A stretch of DNA of 64,000 nt from contig NZ_PDUW01000002.1 of the NCBI RefSeq assembly GCF_003545815.1, positions 434,001 through 498,000 on the forward strand. Reading direction: 5' to 3'. Source of the DNA: Pusillimonas caeni. GTDB lineage: Bacteria; Pseudomonadota; Gammaproteobacteria; Burkholderiales; Burkholderiaceae_B. The notes under the pieces are model-generated. The model was not told the DNA's origin, did not search any database, and saw only the letters and a program-made list of their open reading frames with translations. The position numbers and the translations under genes are program-made. Positions 9,105-19,847 of this stretch are shown here, piece by piece. Within the stretch, counting starts at the first letter, position 1, and each line of letters starts with the position of its first letter.

Positions 9105-10613
9105 TTAGTCCTGCATTTCATGATGAAGAAGGTCTGGTTTTTTTGTTGACGAAGTAGGGGGCATGCTAAGTGCGATCCTTGTATAAAGATTGACGAGGCG
9201 TTCTCCGTAGATTGCCCAGTTATCTTGTTGTATAAATTTGGAGCAGGAATTTTTAGCCTGATCCAAAACAGAAGGAGTCAATTCATTAATAGCCTTTGCA
9301 ATTAATCTCGGCTCAGTAGTTTCGGGCAATAGCCAGCCAGTATGGAACTCTTGTATAGTCTTAGCCATCTCTACTAAGGGACTACATAGGATAGGAACGT
9401 TTGCTGCTGGGTACTCCCATAGCTTGTTAGGAGTGCAGTAAAGGTGATTAAGACCGACGTTTTCATATGGGATCAAGCCAACAGAGGCACCAGCAGTCCA
9501 GTAAACTAGTTCTGATTGCGGCGCAGCTTTTAAAAACACAACTGAAGGGGTATTTCGAGTTCCATTTATGCTTGCATCACTTGCTAACTGTTTGAGCTCA
9601 TCCTCAAGTTGGCCCCACCCCATCATGACAAGTGTCCAAGCAGGATCCAAGTATTTAGATGCTCGGACGAGAGTACGTAATCCCCGTTTCTCGGCAAACC
9701 CGCCTTGATACAAGGCTATTTTCTGAGTTAAGGGTAGCCCGGCGGCACCGTGCAGCCGATCGTCATACGCTACGTTAGGGATGTATGGCGTTGCGTTCTT
9801 GATAATCGTAGCTGCTGGTAAGGCCGGGTAGCGCTCTTTATAGAAGTCAGCAATGCTGTCGTTTATAGTGATAAAGTAATCTATGTCTCTCTGGTGACGG
9901 CGCATTAGCTTGCGACAAATGCGGGTGTGCTTGTGATCGCCTTGTGCTACCTCCTCATAAATTTCATGTGCGTCCCAAACTAGAGGTACGCCAGTTTTTC
10001 TTTTCACCTCTGCTCCGGATGGTAGGGACCAAATATCATGGCAGTGGATTACATCTACACCTCCACACAGAGATGCCCTCACTAGGTGCTGTTGTCTAAT
10101 TCTGCGATATAGAGGCCGTGCAAAGCGTCGAAGTGCATTTCTAAATGATTTATGCAACTTTCTAATTGGCGCTACGAATGTCCGAATGAGGCGCCTACAT
10201 AGCGAGCCGAGAAAGTCGCTACGTTGCCGCCAGCGATATATCATCAGCGCCGAAAGAATACTCGCAAGTAAGATGGCTATTACGGGAGCGGTATTTTTCC
10301 CGATGAGTGCATTGAGGAGAACTAGAGCGTCAAAATCCGAAAGTTTAGTTAATAGCCATATCGCTGCTAGCATAATAAATGCGAAAACGCTCCACCGAGC
10401 ATGGCGCGTAACCGTTCTAGTTGCTTCATCGAGTAGCGGGCGACAAAGATGAATCCGTACTCCTGAAGGGAGAATATGGTCTGTGGTAGTGGAGCGTTTA
10501 TCGAACAATCCAATAATGGTGACATCATGGCCAGCCTTTACCAGACTGTTTGCTTCTTTAATGACACGTGCATCATGCAATACTGAATTGAGAACTATGA
10601 CTTTAATCTGCAT
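9105..10613 (-). CDS. Glycosyltransferase family 4 with internal membrane anchor
   Basis: A 502-residue GT4 enzyme. It begins MQIKVIVLNSVLHDARVIKE, the opening of this subfamily. At about residues 73-125 it has two strongly hydrophobic segments followed by a very basic stretch, predicting a hairpin anchor in the inner membrane. The GT-B core resumes with VDVIHCHDIW, VWDAHEIYEE and, in the C-terminal domain, ALYQGGFAEKRGL and YCTPNKLWEY. It follows the C5-epimerase-like gene on the same strand. The inserted anchor suggests action at the membrane on the undecaprenyl-linked intermediate. Specificity is unknown. Confidence 0.75.
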   Translation of the reverse strand: MQIKVIVLNSVLHDARVIKEANSLVKAGHDVTIIGLFDKRSTTTDHILPSGVRIHLCRPLLDEATRTVTRHARWSVFAFIMLAAIWLLTKLSDFDALVLLNALIGKNTAPVIAILLASILSALMIYRWRQRSDFLGSLCRRLIRTFVAPIRKLHKSFRNALRRFARPLYRRIRQQHLVRASLCGGVDVIHCHDIWSLPSGAEVKRKTGVPLVWDAHEIYEEVAQGDHKHTRICRKLMRRHQRDIDYFITINDSIADFYKERYPALPAATIIKNATPYIPNVAYDDRLHGAAGLPLTQKIALYQGGFAEKRGLRTLVRASKYLDPAWTLVMMGWGQLEDELKQLASDASINGTRNTPSVVFLKAAPQSELVYWTAGASVGLIPYENVGLNHLYCTPNKLWEYPAANVPILCSPLVEMAKTIQEFHTGWLLPETTEPRLIAKAINELTPSVLDQAKNSCSKFIQQDNWAIYGERLVNLYTRIALSMPPTSSTKKPDLLHHEMQD

Positions 10614-10773
10614 AACGTGTTGTTTTCTATTACGCTAAGATTGCGAAATTTGCATCGGCGCAAAATAAGTCCAGGATTACGATGATTATGAAAAGATCAT
10701 TCCGAGGGCTGTTGCTTTAAAGCAGCTTTAACGGCTTATAGGTATAAGGCTTACGTATCGTCACGGGGCGACT

Positions 10774-12141
10774 CTAATTGGAAGAGCGTGGTCTGGCTGT
10801 ATATTGCTCGAGCTCGATGTCATGCTGAGTATATAGGGGAATTGTTGGCCATTTTCTAACGTACGATTCCCAGCGATCCGCATATTTCTTTACCGTAGGA
10901 CTGCGAGTTATTGCTGCTATTCTTCTCAGGTTCTTTATGTGAATGAAGTGATAGACATTATAATTTCTAGAGGCTATATGCTTAGCAAAATTCGTTGGAT
11001 AAGCAACTAAAGCTGCTTTTTCCCATGGGATAACGATATCAATGCCATTTTCTCCTTCTTTAATTTCTGTAGTATAGAGGCTCTTCCAACTGTCCCCTTT
11101 CAGTGACGAGGCCAGTGGGTCGTACGGGCCTGACAGTATTTGTACTGATAACCGCCCAGGGCGCTCTGCTAAGAGAGACAAATGGATCTCGTTCGGTTCA
11201 GGCCATGAAATCATACTTAGTAAAGTGTTAATCTGGACGACTTTTTTAGTTACTGGTAATGGATAGCCAGATTCCGCTTTTACACCATCGTGTATAAAAG
11301 GAAGCCACCTATTTTTTGTATTGATCAAAAAGTGATGTTCAGTTGAATCGCCCACATCTAATGTTAACGTCTTTATCTGCCCCAGAAAGCCATCGGAAAA
11401 TACAAGCCTCATCCACACAAAGCCTGTTAATCCATATCGACTATTACTCAAATTTTCAATGTCGTATAAGGGAAGTAATTGCTCAAGAGCTTTAAGGTTA
11501 TGGTCAAATAATAATTTGGCTTTTTCAGAGCCAGTTCTGTCATAAAACTCATATACCTGAAGCATAGTTGTAGTCCATCCGTTCAATGTATATGTGGCTA
11601 CTTCATGTGGCCACTCTTCGAGTACTATGCCTCCTTTGGCTTCGAGAGCAACGCCCCCATCTTTAACGGGAATCAATAAGCTTTGCAGAACCCGCTCCGC
11701 CGCAGCTAGGTATTTGGTGTCACCGGTGGCTTGCCACAGGTCAGTAAAAACGCCAAGATAACGACCTTGAGTAAGACCTGAATAAAAGGTCCCTGGCATG
11801 CTAGTCAGTTTCATTTCCGGTGTGTAATAGAAAACCAAGGCGCCGTTGCGGTCGTTCATTCTTTTAAGAGCTGCGTCTCCTACTTTTATCGCTCCTTGAA
11901 GAAAAGATTTATCTCCCGTTTCTCTCCAGGATCTCAGATAATCGGTAATTACATAGGTACCGTATATAGGATGAGGGACGATCCTATGGTCTGTTTCTCT
12001 TCCTGGGTAACCATCTTCCAAGAATTTGAGTTTGTAATAGCTATATACTGCCGCACGGTGCTCGGGAAGCGGCGGCATTTCTGCATGAGCTAAATTTATA
12101 AGACTCAGAAACAACGCGAATATAATGGTTCGAAGCGGCAT
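10774..12141 (-). CDS. Secreted D-glucuronyl C5-epimerase-like protein
   Basis: The protein begins at the ATG at 12141, which gives a clean Sec signal peptide (MPLRTIIFALFLSLINLAHA) of about 20 residues. An upstream in-frame extension to 12243 lacks a start context and would bury the signal. The mature part matches the C-terminal catalytic family of heparosan glucuronyl C5-epimerases: YSGLTQGRYLGVF, an EEWP segment, TYTLNGWTTTMLQVYEFYDRTG and, near the end, YNVYHFIHIKNL with YADRWESYV. These (alpha/alpha)-barrel enzymes invert C5 of uronic acids within a polymer. Together with the wlb genes it suggests that a D-manno uronic residue of the O-antigen is turned into its L-gulo epimer in the periplasm. 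The reaction is inferred, not shown. Confidence 0.65.
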   Translation of the reverse strand: MPLRTIIFALFLSLINLAHAEMPPLPEHRAAVYSYYKLKFLEDGYPGRETDHRIVPHPIYGTYVITDYLRSWRETGDKSFLQGAIKVGDAALKRMNDRNGALVFYYTPEMKLTSMPGTFYSGLTQGRYLGVFTDLWQATGDTKYLAAAERVLQSLLIPVKDGGVALEAKGGIVLEEWPHEVATYTLNGWTTTMLQVYEFYDRTGSEKAKLLFDHNLKALEQLLPLYDIENLSNSRYGLTGFVWMRLVFSDGFLGQIKTLTLDVGDSTEHHFLINTKNRWLPFIHDGVKAESGYPLPVTKKVVQINTLLSMISWPEPNEIHLSLLAERPGRLSVQILSGPYDPLASSLKGDSWKSLYTTEIKEGENGIDIVIPWEKAALVAYPTNFAKHIASRNYNVYHFIHIKNLRRIAAITRSPTVKKYADRWESYVRKWPTIPLYTQHDIELEQYTARPRSSN

Positions 12142-12287
12142 TCCAAATCCTATTGCCATTTGGCGGAAAGTTAATAGAGTAACTATACAAGGCAAGGGCA
12201 TACCTCGACCGGTGTATCCGCCCTTCATATGGAATAAGCACAAAGATCTAATTTTAGTCTTGACGCTAGAGTGATTCAGAGGAGAAC

Positions 12288-13460
12288 CTAAAGATCATCA
12301 AGTATTTCTACCTCTTCGGGTTTATCCGCAGAGCCTTTAGCCGTGATAGGGCGCCAAATATCGGGCGTTGCTGGTGCAAGTTCCCCAGCATCTACCAATG
12401 CTATACCAGCAACGCTAAATGTCATGAAGCGGTAAAGATGGAGATAAAATCGATTTAATGAAGTGAATAGAGCCATCAACTGAGTTAAATTACCTAGGCA
12501 AATCCGAAGTACGATCAAATACGTGGCTAATTGACCCCATCCAGTCGCTCCATACAGTAATTGGCTACCTTTCTGAAGTAAAATTACAAAAATGGCAAAA
12601 GCCATTACAGTGGAGGTGATAAGCATGCTCTCTGCAGTAGCTTTTAAGCGACCTAAATAGGCATTAAGGGTTTTTCCAATTGCGGTGGCTTCGAATGGTT
12701 TTCCAAGGCTAGATTCAATGGAAGTATCGTTCGTACTTTTTGCCCTGTTAATAATCCACTCCCTCTTTTCTTGGATGCTCCTAGTTGCATAGCGTTCAAG
12801 TGCTCTTGTTTGAGCACTTCCTCGTATGCTTACTCTGTAGAGCCAAGGCGTCGCTAAAAGCACTAACAATGCCAGCGTAATCGTAAGTTCAAAATCGATA
12901 TACATTAAAATTCCCAGCGTCGCAAATCCCGAGGCTAGTGGTGAAAAGCTGCGTAATACCAATCGTGCAATTGTGCCGCAATGGCGAGGGTCAGTCGAAA
13001 CAAGGCGGCTAAAATTGTTTCTCCATTCCCTCAATTTGGGATGATTTCCTACCGTGCTGATAATGGTAACTGCTCTTCTTATGCAATGCTCTTCATATAA
13101 TACAGAAAGACGCAACATATTAATTTCGGCATAATAAGTGGAGATGCAGGAGCCCAAAAAAAACAGAAGTGACAAAGTAGCGCTGGCGGCAAGTAGCGGG
13201 TATGATCGTCTTGGGTTCTCGATATGCCAACTAAATATATCGACTTGATGGCCCAAATCTAATAAATGCACGTATTTAGAAAGTAATAATAACGCTCCTA
13301 ATTTGAGACCCAGGGCAAGGAGCATCAGTATGCTACATATGATAGGCAGTTTCTTATAATTTCTATAGATTTCGAGCCATAACCATCGCATTGCTACTTG
13401 GTAGCGCTGAGCTTGGGAAAAAATACGCGCGAATTCTTCCTTGCTAAAGACTTTCTTCAT
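12288..13460 (-). CDS. ABC exporter transmembrane domain without ATPase
   Basis: A 390-residue protein with about six membrane spans in the pattern of a type IV ABC exporter (two spans, long cytoplasmic helical extensions, four spans). Coupling-helix-like segments occur around residues 130-170 and 220-250. It stops shortly after the sixth span, at a tail ending EEVEILDDL, and has no Walker A, signature or Walker B motif. No nucleotide-binding partner is encoded within several kilobases. It may pair with an ATPase encoded elsewhere, or act in assembly or transport without hydrolysis. Its position between wlbD and the C5-epimerase-like gene ties it to the polysaccharide pathway. Confidence 0.65.
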   Translation of the reverse strand: MKKVFSKEEFARIFSQAQRYQVAMRWLWLEIYRNYKKLPIICSILMLLALGLKLGALLLLSKYVHLLDLGHQVDIFSWHIENPRRSYPLLAASATLSLLFFLGSCISTYYAEINMLRLSVLYEEHCIRRAVTIISTVGNHPKLREWRNNFSRLVSTDPRHCGTIARLVLRSFSPLASGFATLGILMYIDFELTITLALLVLLATPWLYRVSIRGSAQTRALERYATRSIQEKREWIINRAKSTNDTSIESSLGKPFEATAIGKTLNAYLGRLKATAESMLITSTVMAFAIFVILLQKGSQLLYGATGWGQLATYLIVLRICLGNLTQLMALFTSLNRFYLHLYRFMTFSVAGIALVDAGELAPATPDIWRPITAKGSADKPEEVEILDDL

Positions 13461-13605
13461 TATGGCTTTAGTAATACACAGTTTGGTGTAGGTAGATAGA
13501 TTCCAATAGATACTTCAGTTGAATTCAGTAGGAATCTATATTGACTTTCTACACACGCCGGGAATAATGACGGGCATACCAATTACCCATGTCCCATATG
13601 GCGAT

Positions 13606-14691
13606 TTATCGGGTAAGCTCATCCACGATAGCGACTGCAGTATTTCCGTTGCCATAAGGCTCGATCCGCGCTGGCTTGGCACTTAAGGCTCGGGAAATCG
13701 CTCCAAAAATTACTTCGACAGAAATTGGCGACACTAGATGGTTCCATCCAGAAGTAACCAACTCCACCCATTCGGTTTCGTCTCGTAAAGTAACGCAGGG
13801 CACTCCGTAAAAGAATGCCTCTTTTTGCACGCCGCCAGAGTCAGTAGCAATTAATGCTGCGTGCTTCTCCAATTGAACCATGGCCAAGTATCCAACTGGA
13901 TCAATCAACTTAACAGCTTTTTCTAATATAGTAAGCCAGCCCTGCTCTGACAACGTCTGCCGAGTGCGTGGATGTACCGGCCAAACTACAGGTAAAATTT
14001 CCTTGGAAATTTTGATTAATGACTTAACGATAGTATGTAACCGGACGAGATCGTCGGTATTCTCTGCTCTGTGGATCGTCGCGAGAATAAACTGCTTAGG
14101 ATTTAAGCTTAATTCATTTAAGCGACCACTTTCTTGATTAACGCGTGCACCATAGAATAAGGCCACGTCGTACATCACATCTCCTGCTTGTACGATCCGA
14201 TCTTTGGGTATGCCTTCGCGGTTCAGATGTTGGGTTGCGATGTCCGTGGGTGTAAACAACCAGCTTGATATCCGATCTGTCAGAATCCGATTTATCTCTT
14301 CCGGCATACGCATATTAAAAGACCGGAGTCCTGCTTCGACATGTGCCACTGGCACATTCAGTTTACATGCCGCTAAAGCCCCTGCAAGAGTCGAATTTGT
14401 GTCACCATATACTAATACAATGTCAGGGCATTCCACTTTGATAACATGCTCGATGTGAATTAGCATGCGCCCAGTCATTTCTCCATGGCTGCCTCCAGAT
14501 ATGCCAAGCTGATATTTCGGAACAGGTATACCTAGCTCTTTGAAAAAAATGTCAGACATATTGCTATCAAAGTGCTGCCCTGTATGTGTGACTACCTCTG
14601 TGATGTCGTTGCGTCTGACTATTTCGGCTGAGACCACGCTCGCCTTAATAAATTGCGGCCGTGCCCCCAAAACGGTAAGTACTTTTTTCAT
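13606..14691 (-). CDS. wlbD: UDP-GlcNAc3NAcA 2-epimerase WlbD/WbpI
   Basis: A 361-residue non-hydrolysing 2-epimerase with all family motifs: LGARPQFIKAS, VYGDTNST, HVEAGLRSF, PEEINRILTD, ATIHRAENT, PVHPRTR and DSGGVQKEAFF. The order wlbA-wlbB-wlbC-wlbD matches the Bordetella wlb and Pseudomonas wbp pathways. There WlbD/WbpI converts UDP-2,3-diacetamido-2,3-dideoxy-glucuronic acid to the manno epimer (UDP-ManNAc3NAcA). The length equals that of the known enzymes. It begins ten bases after the wlbC stop codon, in one operon. Confidence 0.88.
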   Translation of the reverse strand: MKKVLTVLGARPQFIKASVVSAEIVRRNDITEVVTHTGQHFDSNMSDIFFKELGIPVPKYQLGISGGSHGEMTGRMLIHIEHVIKVECPDIVLVYGDTNSTLAGALAACKLNVPVAHVEAGLRSFNMRMPEEINRILTDRISSWLFTPTDIATQHLNREGIPKDRIVQAGDVMYDVALFYGARVNQESGRLNELSLNPKQFILATIHRAENTDDLVRLHTIVKSLIKISKEILPVVWPVHPRTRQTLSEQGWLTILEKAVKLIDPVGYLAMVQLEKHAALIATDSGGVQKEAFFYGVPCVTLRDETEWVELVTSGWNHLVSPISVEVIFGAISRALSAKPARIEPYGNGNTAVAIVDELTR

Positions 14692-14700
14692 GGGCGCGGC

Positions 14701-15798
14701 TTAATTCAGTGCCGACAGGAGCGTATCAACGATTCGGTCTTGGCTTTCTTCGTCCAAGTCTGGATGCATAGGTAGACTGAGTACTTGTTGCGCTAGGGCC
14801 TCCGATACGGGAGTCTCGCCAGCCACAGCATATTGCTGGTAGGCGGGTTGCTGATGAATAGCGCGGGGATAATGTATGGCGGTTGGGATGCCCGCTTCCT
14901 TCATCACGTTAATTATTCTTTCTCGTTCCGGGACGATAACAGTAAATTGTGCCCATACACTGGTGCGGTCTTCTCTAACTGCAACAGTTCGGGAGCCGTT
15001 TGACGCATTGGCCAATAAGGCTTGATAGCGTTTGCCAATTTGAGCACGTTGCTCTACTTCCCAATCAAAGCGCTCTAATTTGCCGATTACCACAGCGCAT
15101 TGCAATGTATCCATACGTCCACCTACTCCTATGCGGGTATGGTGGTAGCGTGAGGATTGCCCATGTACCCTAATTTCGCGCATTGCTTGTGCTAGGGTGT
15201 CGTCATTGGTAAAAATTGCTCCGCCATCTCCGTAGCAGCCTAGCGGCTTACTGGGGAAAAAACTTGTGCATCCTATAGTGGACACATTACAGCTTTTGCG
15301 TCCTTTATATGTGGCGCCGAAACTTTGTGCGGCGTCCTCTATGACGGCAAGTCCGTACCGGGCTGCTATGGCGTTGATTTCGTCCATATCGGCGCACTGT
15401 CCGTATAGCGAAACAGGCAGGATAGCCTTTGTTCGTGAAGTAATCTTAGCTTCGATCCGGCTTGTGTCAATGTTGCATGTATCGGGCAAAACGTCTACGA
15501 ACACGGGGGTGGCGCCCAGTAGCACTATAACTTCAGCCGTAGCAATGAACGTAAAGGTTGTGGTAATGACTTCGTCGCCCGGTCGAACGTTTAAAGCCAT
15601 GAGCGCCATCAAAAGCGCTTCAGTGCCCGACGCGACGGTAATGCAATGTTTAGAGTCTGTGTAGGAAGATAAAGCATCTTCAAGTTCCTTTACTTCCGGC
15701 CCCATGATGTACTGCCCATGATCTAATACCGCTTGTATACGTTTATTGATCGGGTCGCGTAGCGCTTGATATTGTTTTTTAAGGTCGATAAATTGCAT
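14701..15798 (-). CDS. wlbC: UDP-3-keto-GlcNAcA 3-aminotransferase WlbC/WbpE
   Basis: A 365-residue PLP-dependent sugar aminotransferase of the DegT/DnrJ/EryC1 family. It begins MQFIDLKKQYQALRDPINKR. It has ASGTEAL for phosphate binding, VIEDAAQSFGA with the PLP-pyridine aspartate, and TSFFPSKPLGCYGDGGA, whose Lys near residue 184 forms the internal aldimine. In the wlb pathway it transfers an amino group from glutamate to C3 of the keto intermediate made by WlbA. Size, motifs and position next to wlbB and wlbD make the assignment firm. Confidence 0.9.
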   Translation of the reverse strand: MQFIDLKKQYQALRDPINKRIQAVLDHGQYIMGPEVKELEDALSSYTDSKHCITVASGTEALLMALMALNVRPGDEVITTTFTFIATAEVIVLLGATPVFVDVLPDTCNIDTSRIEAKITSRTKAILPVSLYGQCADMDEINAIAARYGLAVIEDAAQSFGATYKGRKSCNVSTIGCTSFFPSKPLGCYGDGGAIFTNDDTLAQAMREIRVHGQSSRYHHTRIGVGGRMDTLQCAVVIGKLERFDWEVEQRAQIGKRYQALLANASNGSRTVAVREDRTSVWAQFTVIVPERERIINVMKEAGIPTAIHYPRAIHQQPAYQQYAVAGETPVSEALAQQVLSLPMHPDLDEESQDRIVDTLLSALN

Positions 15799-15837
15799 GT
15801 CAATACTAATTATCTTGTTAACTGTTTAGACTCAGAG

Positions 15838-17375
<1,538 letters not shown>

Positions 17376-17606
17376 TTAGAGGACAAGCTACAGTTGTATG
17401 GTATGGCCGCACGAGACACTACTAATTGTACAAAGGGCTTTAATCATAGTGCATGCTTCACATTATTTATTGACTTTATGCTGCCATACATTATACGAGA
17501 GCCACCAAGGCCGCCTGACTTATGGTCTAACGGATGTGTCGAATTGAAATCTACCTTCTCCGTAACGAAAACCAATCTCAATATCTAACAATAAGTTTTT
17601 CAAACT

Positions 17607-18545
17607 TCACCCATCAACACATCCCCTCGCCGCGTCCAACACCACCTTCATCATCGGATTCACCATCGCTTCCATCCTGTAAATAATCCCGATCGGATAG
17701 TTTGACGACAGATCTCCATCCGGCACCAGCGCGACTTTGCCCAGCTCTGCGTACGTCTGCGCCACATTCTTGGGCAGTATCGACAGCAGCTCGGAATGAT
17801 TCAGCATCTCTATAGTCGCGAAGACCGAGGTGGTTTCCACTTCGACCTGCGGGGCGGTGATGCCCCGGGTGGCCAGCCATGACGCCACCATGTTGTACAG
17901 GGCGCCTTCGCGGGCCGGCAGCATCCAGGTCATTTCGCCCAGCGCGGCCGTTCGGTCGCTGGATCGGGTTTTCAATAAAGGATGGCCGATGCCGCAGACG
18001 ATGGCGGTCTCTTCGTTGTACAGGGTTTCGTGTCGCAGGTCGGGAGTCAGCATGTCCATGACGATGCGGCCGAAGATGCAATCGATCTCGCCGTTGGAAA
18101 GCTGCTGCAGCAGAGGGTGTTCTACGGCTTCATTGATGGAGATGTGCAGGCCGGGCCAGCGGCGTTGCAGCGCCAAATAGAGTTTGGGCAGGAACTCGGG
18201 CACGGCCACGGGGAAGACGCCTATGCGAAGGCGGCCGGCAGCGCCCTGGCGCGTGGACAGCAGTTCGGCGTGGGTGGCGTGCATTTCGGCCAGCAGGACG
18301 CTGGCGCGGCGGGTCAGGGCCAGGCCGGCGGGGGTGGGGGTCAGGCCGCGGCGGTTGCGGGTGTATAGGGTGGTTTCGAATATATCCTCGATTTCCCTAA
18401 GCAGCTTGCTGGCGGTGGGCTGGGCCATGTGCAGCCTTTTGGCGGCGCGCCCTACGTTGGGATCGCGGCCGAGCGAGTCCAGAAGCGCCAGATGGCGCAA
18501 ACGCAGGCGGCCGACCAGGCGCTGGAAGTCGGGAAGCTGGGTCAT
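17607..18545 (-). CDS. LysR-family transcriptional regulator
   Basis: A 312-residue LysR regulator with an N-terminal winged helix-turn-helix at about residues 18-75 (LRLRHLALLDSLGRDPNVGRAA, then MAQPTASKLLREIE) and a C-terminal effector-binding domain beginning near LRIGVFPVAVPEFLP. It resembles the GbpR/PcaQ/CbnR branch that controls aromatic and sugar-acid catabolism. It is divergent from the MarR gene across about 200 bases. Its 5' part and upstream region are repeated almost identically at 28.2-28.4 kb beside the Liv operon, so it is unclear which operon it controls. Confidence 0.88.
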   Translation of the reverse strand: MTQLPDFQRLVGRLRLRHLALLDSLGRDPNVGRAAKRLHMAQPTASKLLREIEDIFETTLYTRNRRGLTPTPAGLALTRRASVLLAEMHATHAELLSTRQGAAGRLRIGVFPVAVPEFLPKLYLALQRRWPGLHISINEAVEHPLLQQLSNGEIDCIFGRIVMDMLTPDLRHETLYNEETAIVCGIGHPLLKTRSSDRTAALGEMTWMLPAREGALYNMVASWLATRGITAPQVEVETTSVFATIEMLNHSELLSILPKNVAQTYAELGKVALVPDGDLSSNYPIGIIYRMEAMVNPMMKVVLDAARGCVDG

Positions 18546-18578
18546 GTGGTATTCCGATATGGCATTACAGGGCTCGGT
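18383..18578. repeat. Direct repeat copy A (lysR 5' part and promoter)
   Basis: This stretch aligns without gaps, with only a few mismatches, to 28243-28438 (offset exactly 9860). It covers the first 54 codons of the LysR gene and 33 bases upstream. Weaker similarity continues for about 30 bases beyond. Both copies have the same orientation. Confidence 0.9.
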
Positions 18579-18751
18579 GGATACGGGGCTATCTTATTTC
18601 ATGATGGCTCCCTGCCTTGATTCATGCGTCCGGTGAGAGGACAAGAAATCGCCGCCAATCCTAGGTTTCAAGGGAAAACCCCTACATAAACCTTGTATAT
18701 TTAGCTTTGGAACAAAGGTATTATTAATTCATTTCCAGCAACACTAATCAT

Positions 18752-19285
18752 ATGAACACATCTCCTGACACGACATCTACCTCCGCAATCCAAGGCGAAC
18801 AGCAGCGCTTGCGCTTGGTGAACGCGCTGCTGCCTTTTCTGGCGGTACATACCTCGATTCGCGATGGCTATGCGGCAATGGTTGGAATAAGCGGGCCGCA
18901 ATATAGCGTGCTGCTCTATATCAAGCACTTTTCCGATAAAGGCGCTCCTTGCGTCAAGGATGTGGCTGAACACCTTCATTTGAGTGCGTCGTACATCACG
19001 GCCGAGGTGGGGGTGCTCGAGCGGAAGGGCCTGCTCGTCAAAACAAAAGACGATAGCGACCAAAGGGTGGTTCGCCTCGCGCTTAGCGAACGCTCCAAAG
19101 AACTGCTTGAGGGAATTCAAGATGTTCGATCGCAGGTAAACAACGTGCAGTTCGGGGTGCTGACGCCTGAAGAGTTGACGGTGCTGGCGCCGATTATCGA
19201 ACGTCTGATAGACAGCAGCCGCGAGGCCCTTACTTTGCAGCGGTATCTCGCTACAAGAAATGCGAAGCCTCATGGCTCTCGGTAA
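18752..19285 (+). CDS. MarR-family transcriptional regulator
   Basis: A 177-residue protein with the MarR winged-helix layout: helical dimerisation ends and a recognition region in KDVAEHLHLSASYITAEVGVLERKGLL, shown here only as the motif ends KDVAEHL and GVLERKGLL, followed by the wing DDSDQRVVRLALSERS. The wing contains the conserved D-x-R that anchors DNA. It opens the catabolic operon and is divergent from the LysR gene. MarR proteins here usually repress degradation genes and release DNA on binding the aromatic substrate or its CoA ester. The inducer is not known. Confidence 0.88.
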   Translation: MNTSPDTTSTSAIQGEQQRLRLVNALLPFLAVHTSIRDGYAAMVGISGPQYSVLLYIKHFSDKGAPCVKDVAEHLHLSASYITAEVGVLERKGLLVKTKDDSDQRVVRLALSERSKELLEGIQDVRSQVNNVQFGVLTPEELTVLAPIIERLIDSSREALTLQRYLATRNAKPHGSR

Positions 19286-19308
19286 GGCCGATTACTAGGG
19301 AAACTGAA

Positions 19309-19797
19309 ATGAGCTTTACGCCAAGGGAATTTCGAAACGCTTTGGGCCTGTTTCCCACCGGGGTGGCGGTGGTAACCGCAGTGAATGCGGAGGGCCTGAA
19401 AGTGGGGATCACGGTGAACTCGTTCACCTCGGTGTCGCTTGACCCGCCCTTGGTTTCTGTAAATCTCTCGAAGCACATCGCCAGCTACAACGATCTGGTG
19501 AATGCCGGGCATTTCACCATCAATGTCTTGAAGAAAAGCCAGCGCCAATTGTCAACGCAGTTTGCGCAGGCGTATTCGAACAAATGGGAGAACGTGGCGT
19601 TTTACCTGAATGAATACCAGGCGCCGGTGCTGGAATGCGCGCTTGCCACGTTCGAGTGCAGGCATTACTCGAAGTTCGATGCGGGCGACCACGCCATATT
19701 GGTGGGCCAGGTCTTGAACTTCGACGTTGAAAATGAAGAGATGCCTTTGCTTTTCTATAAAGGCGGTTATCACGAACTGCCGGCAACCAACCCTTGA
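19309..19797 (+). CDS. Flavin reductase component (HpaC-like)
   Basis: A 162-residue flavin reductase of the FMN-binding split-barrel family. Visible motifs are FRNALGLFPTGVAVVTAV, GITVNSFTSVSLDPPLVSVNL, the GHFTINVL segment and DHAILVGQVL. These proteins use NAD(P)H to make free reduced FAD or FMN for a partner monooxygenase. The HpaB-type oxygenase 1.5 kb downstream is the obvious partner, making a two-component hydroxylase. It follows the MarR gene by 23 bases. Confidence 0.88.
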   Translation: MSFTPREFRNALGLFPTGVAVVTAVNAEGLKVGITVNSFTSVSLDPPLVSVNLSKHIASYNDLVNAGHFTINVLKKSQRQLSTQFAQAYSNKWENVAFYLNEYQAPVLECALATFECRHYSKFDAGDHAILVGQVLNFDVENEEMPLLFYKGGYHELPATNP

Positions 19798-19847
19798 ATA
19801 AGAACACGCCTGCATGTGCGGGCTAGGTAAAGCATAGAGAGGAGACC

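Noticed and set aside
17394-17588. 64-codon open frame between wlbA and the LysR gene
   Set aside because: Low-complexity composition, no start context and no family resemblance; more likely promoter DNA of wlbA.
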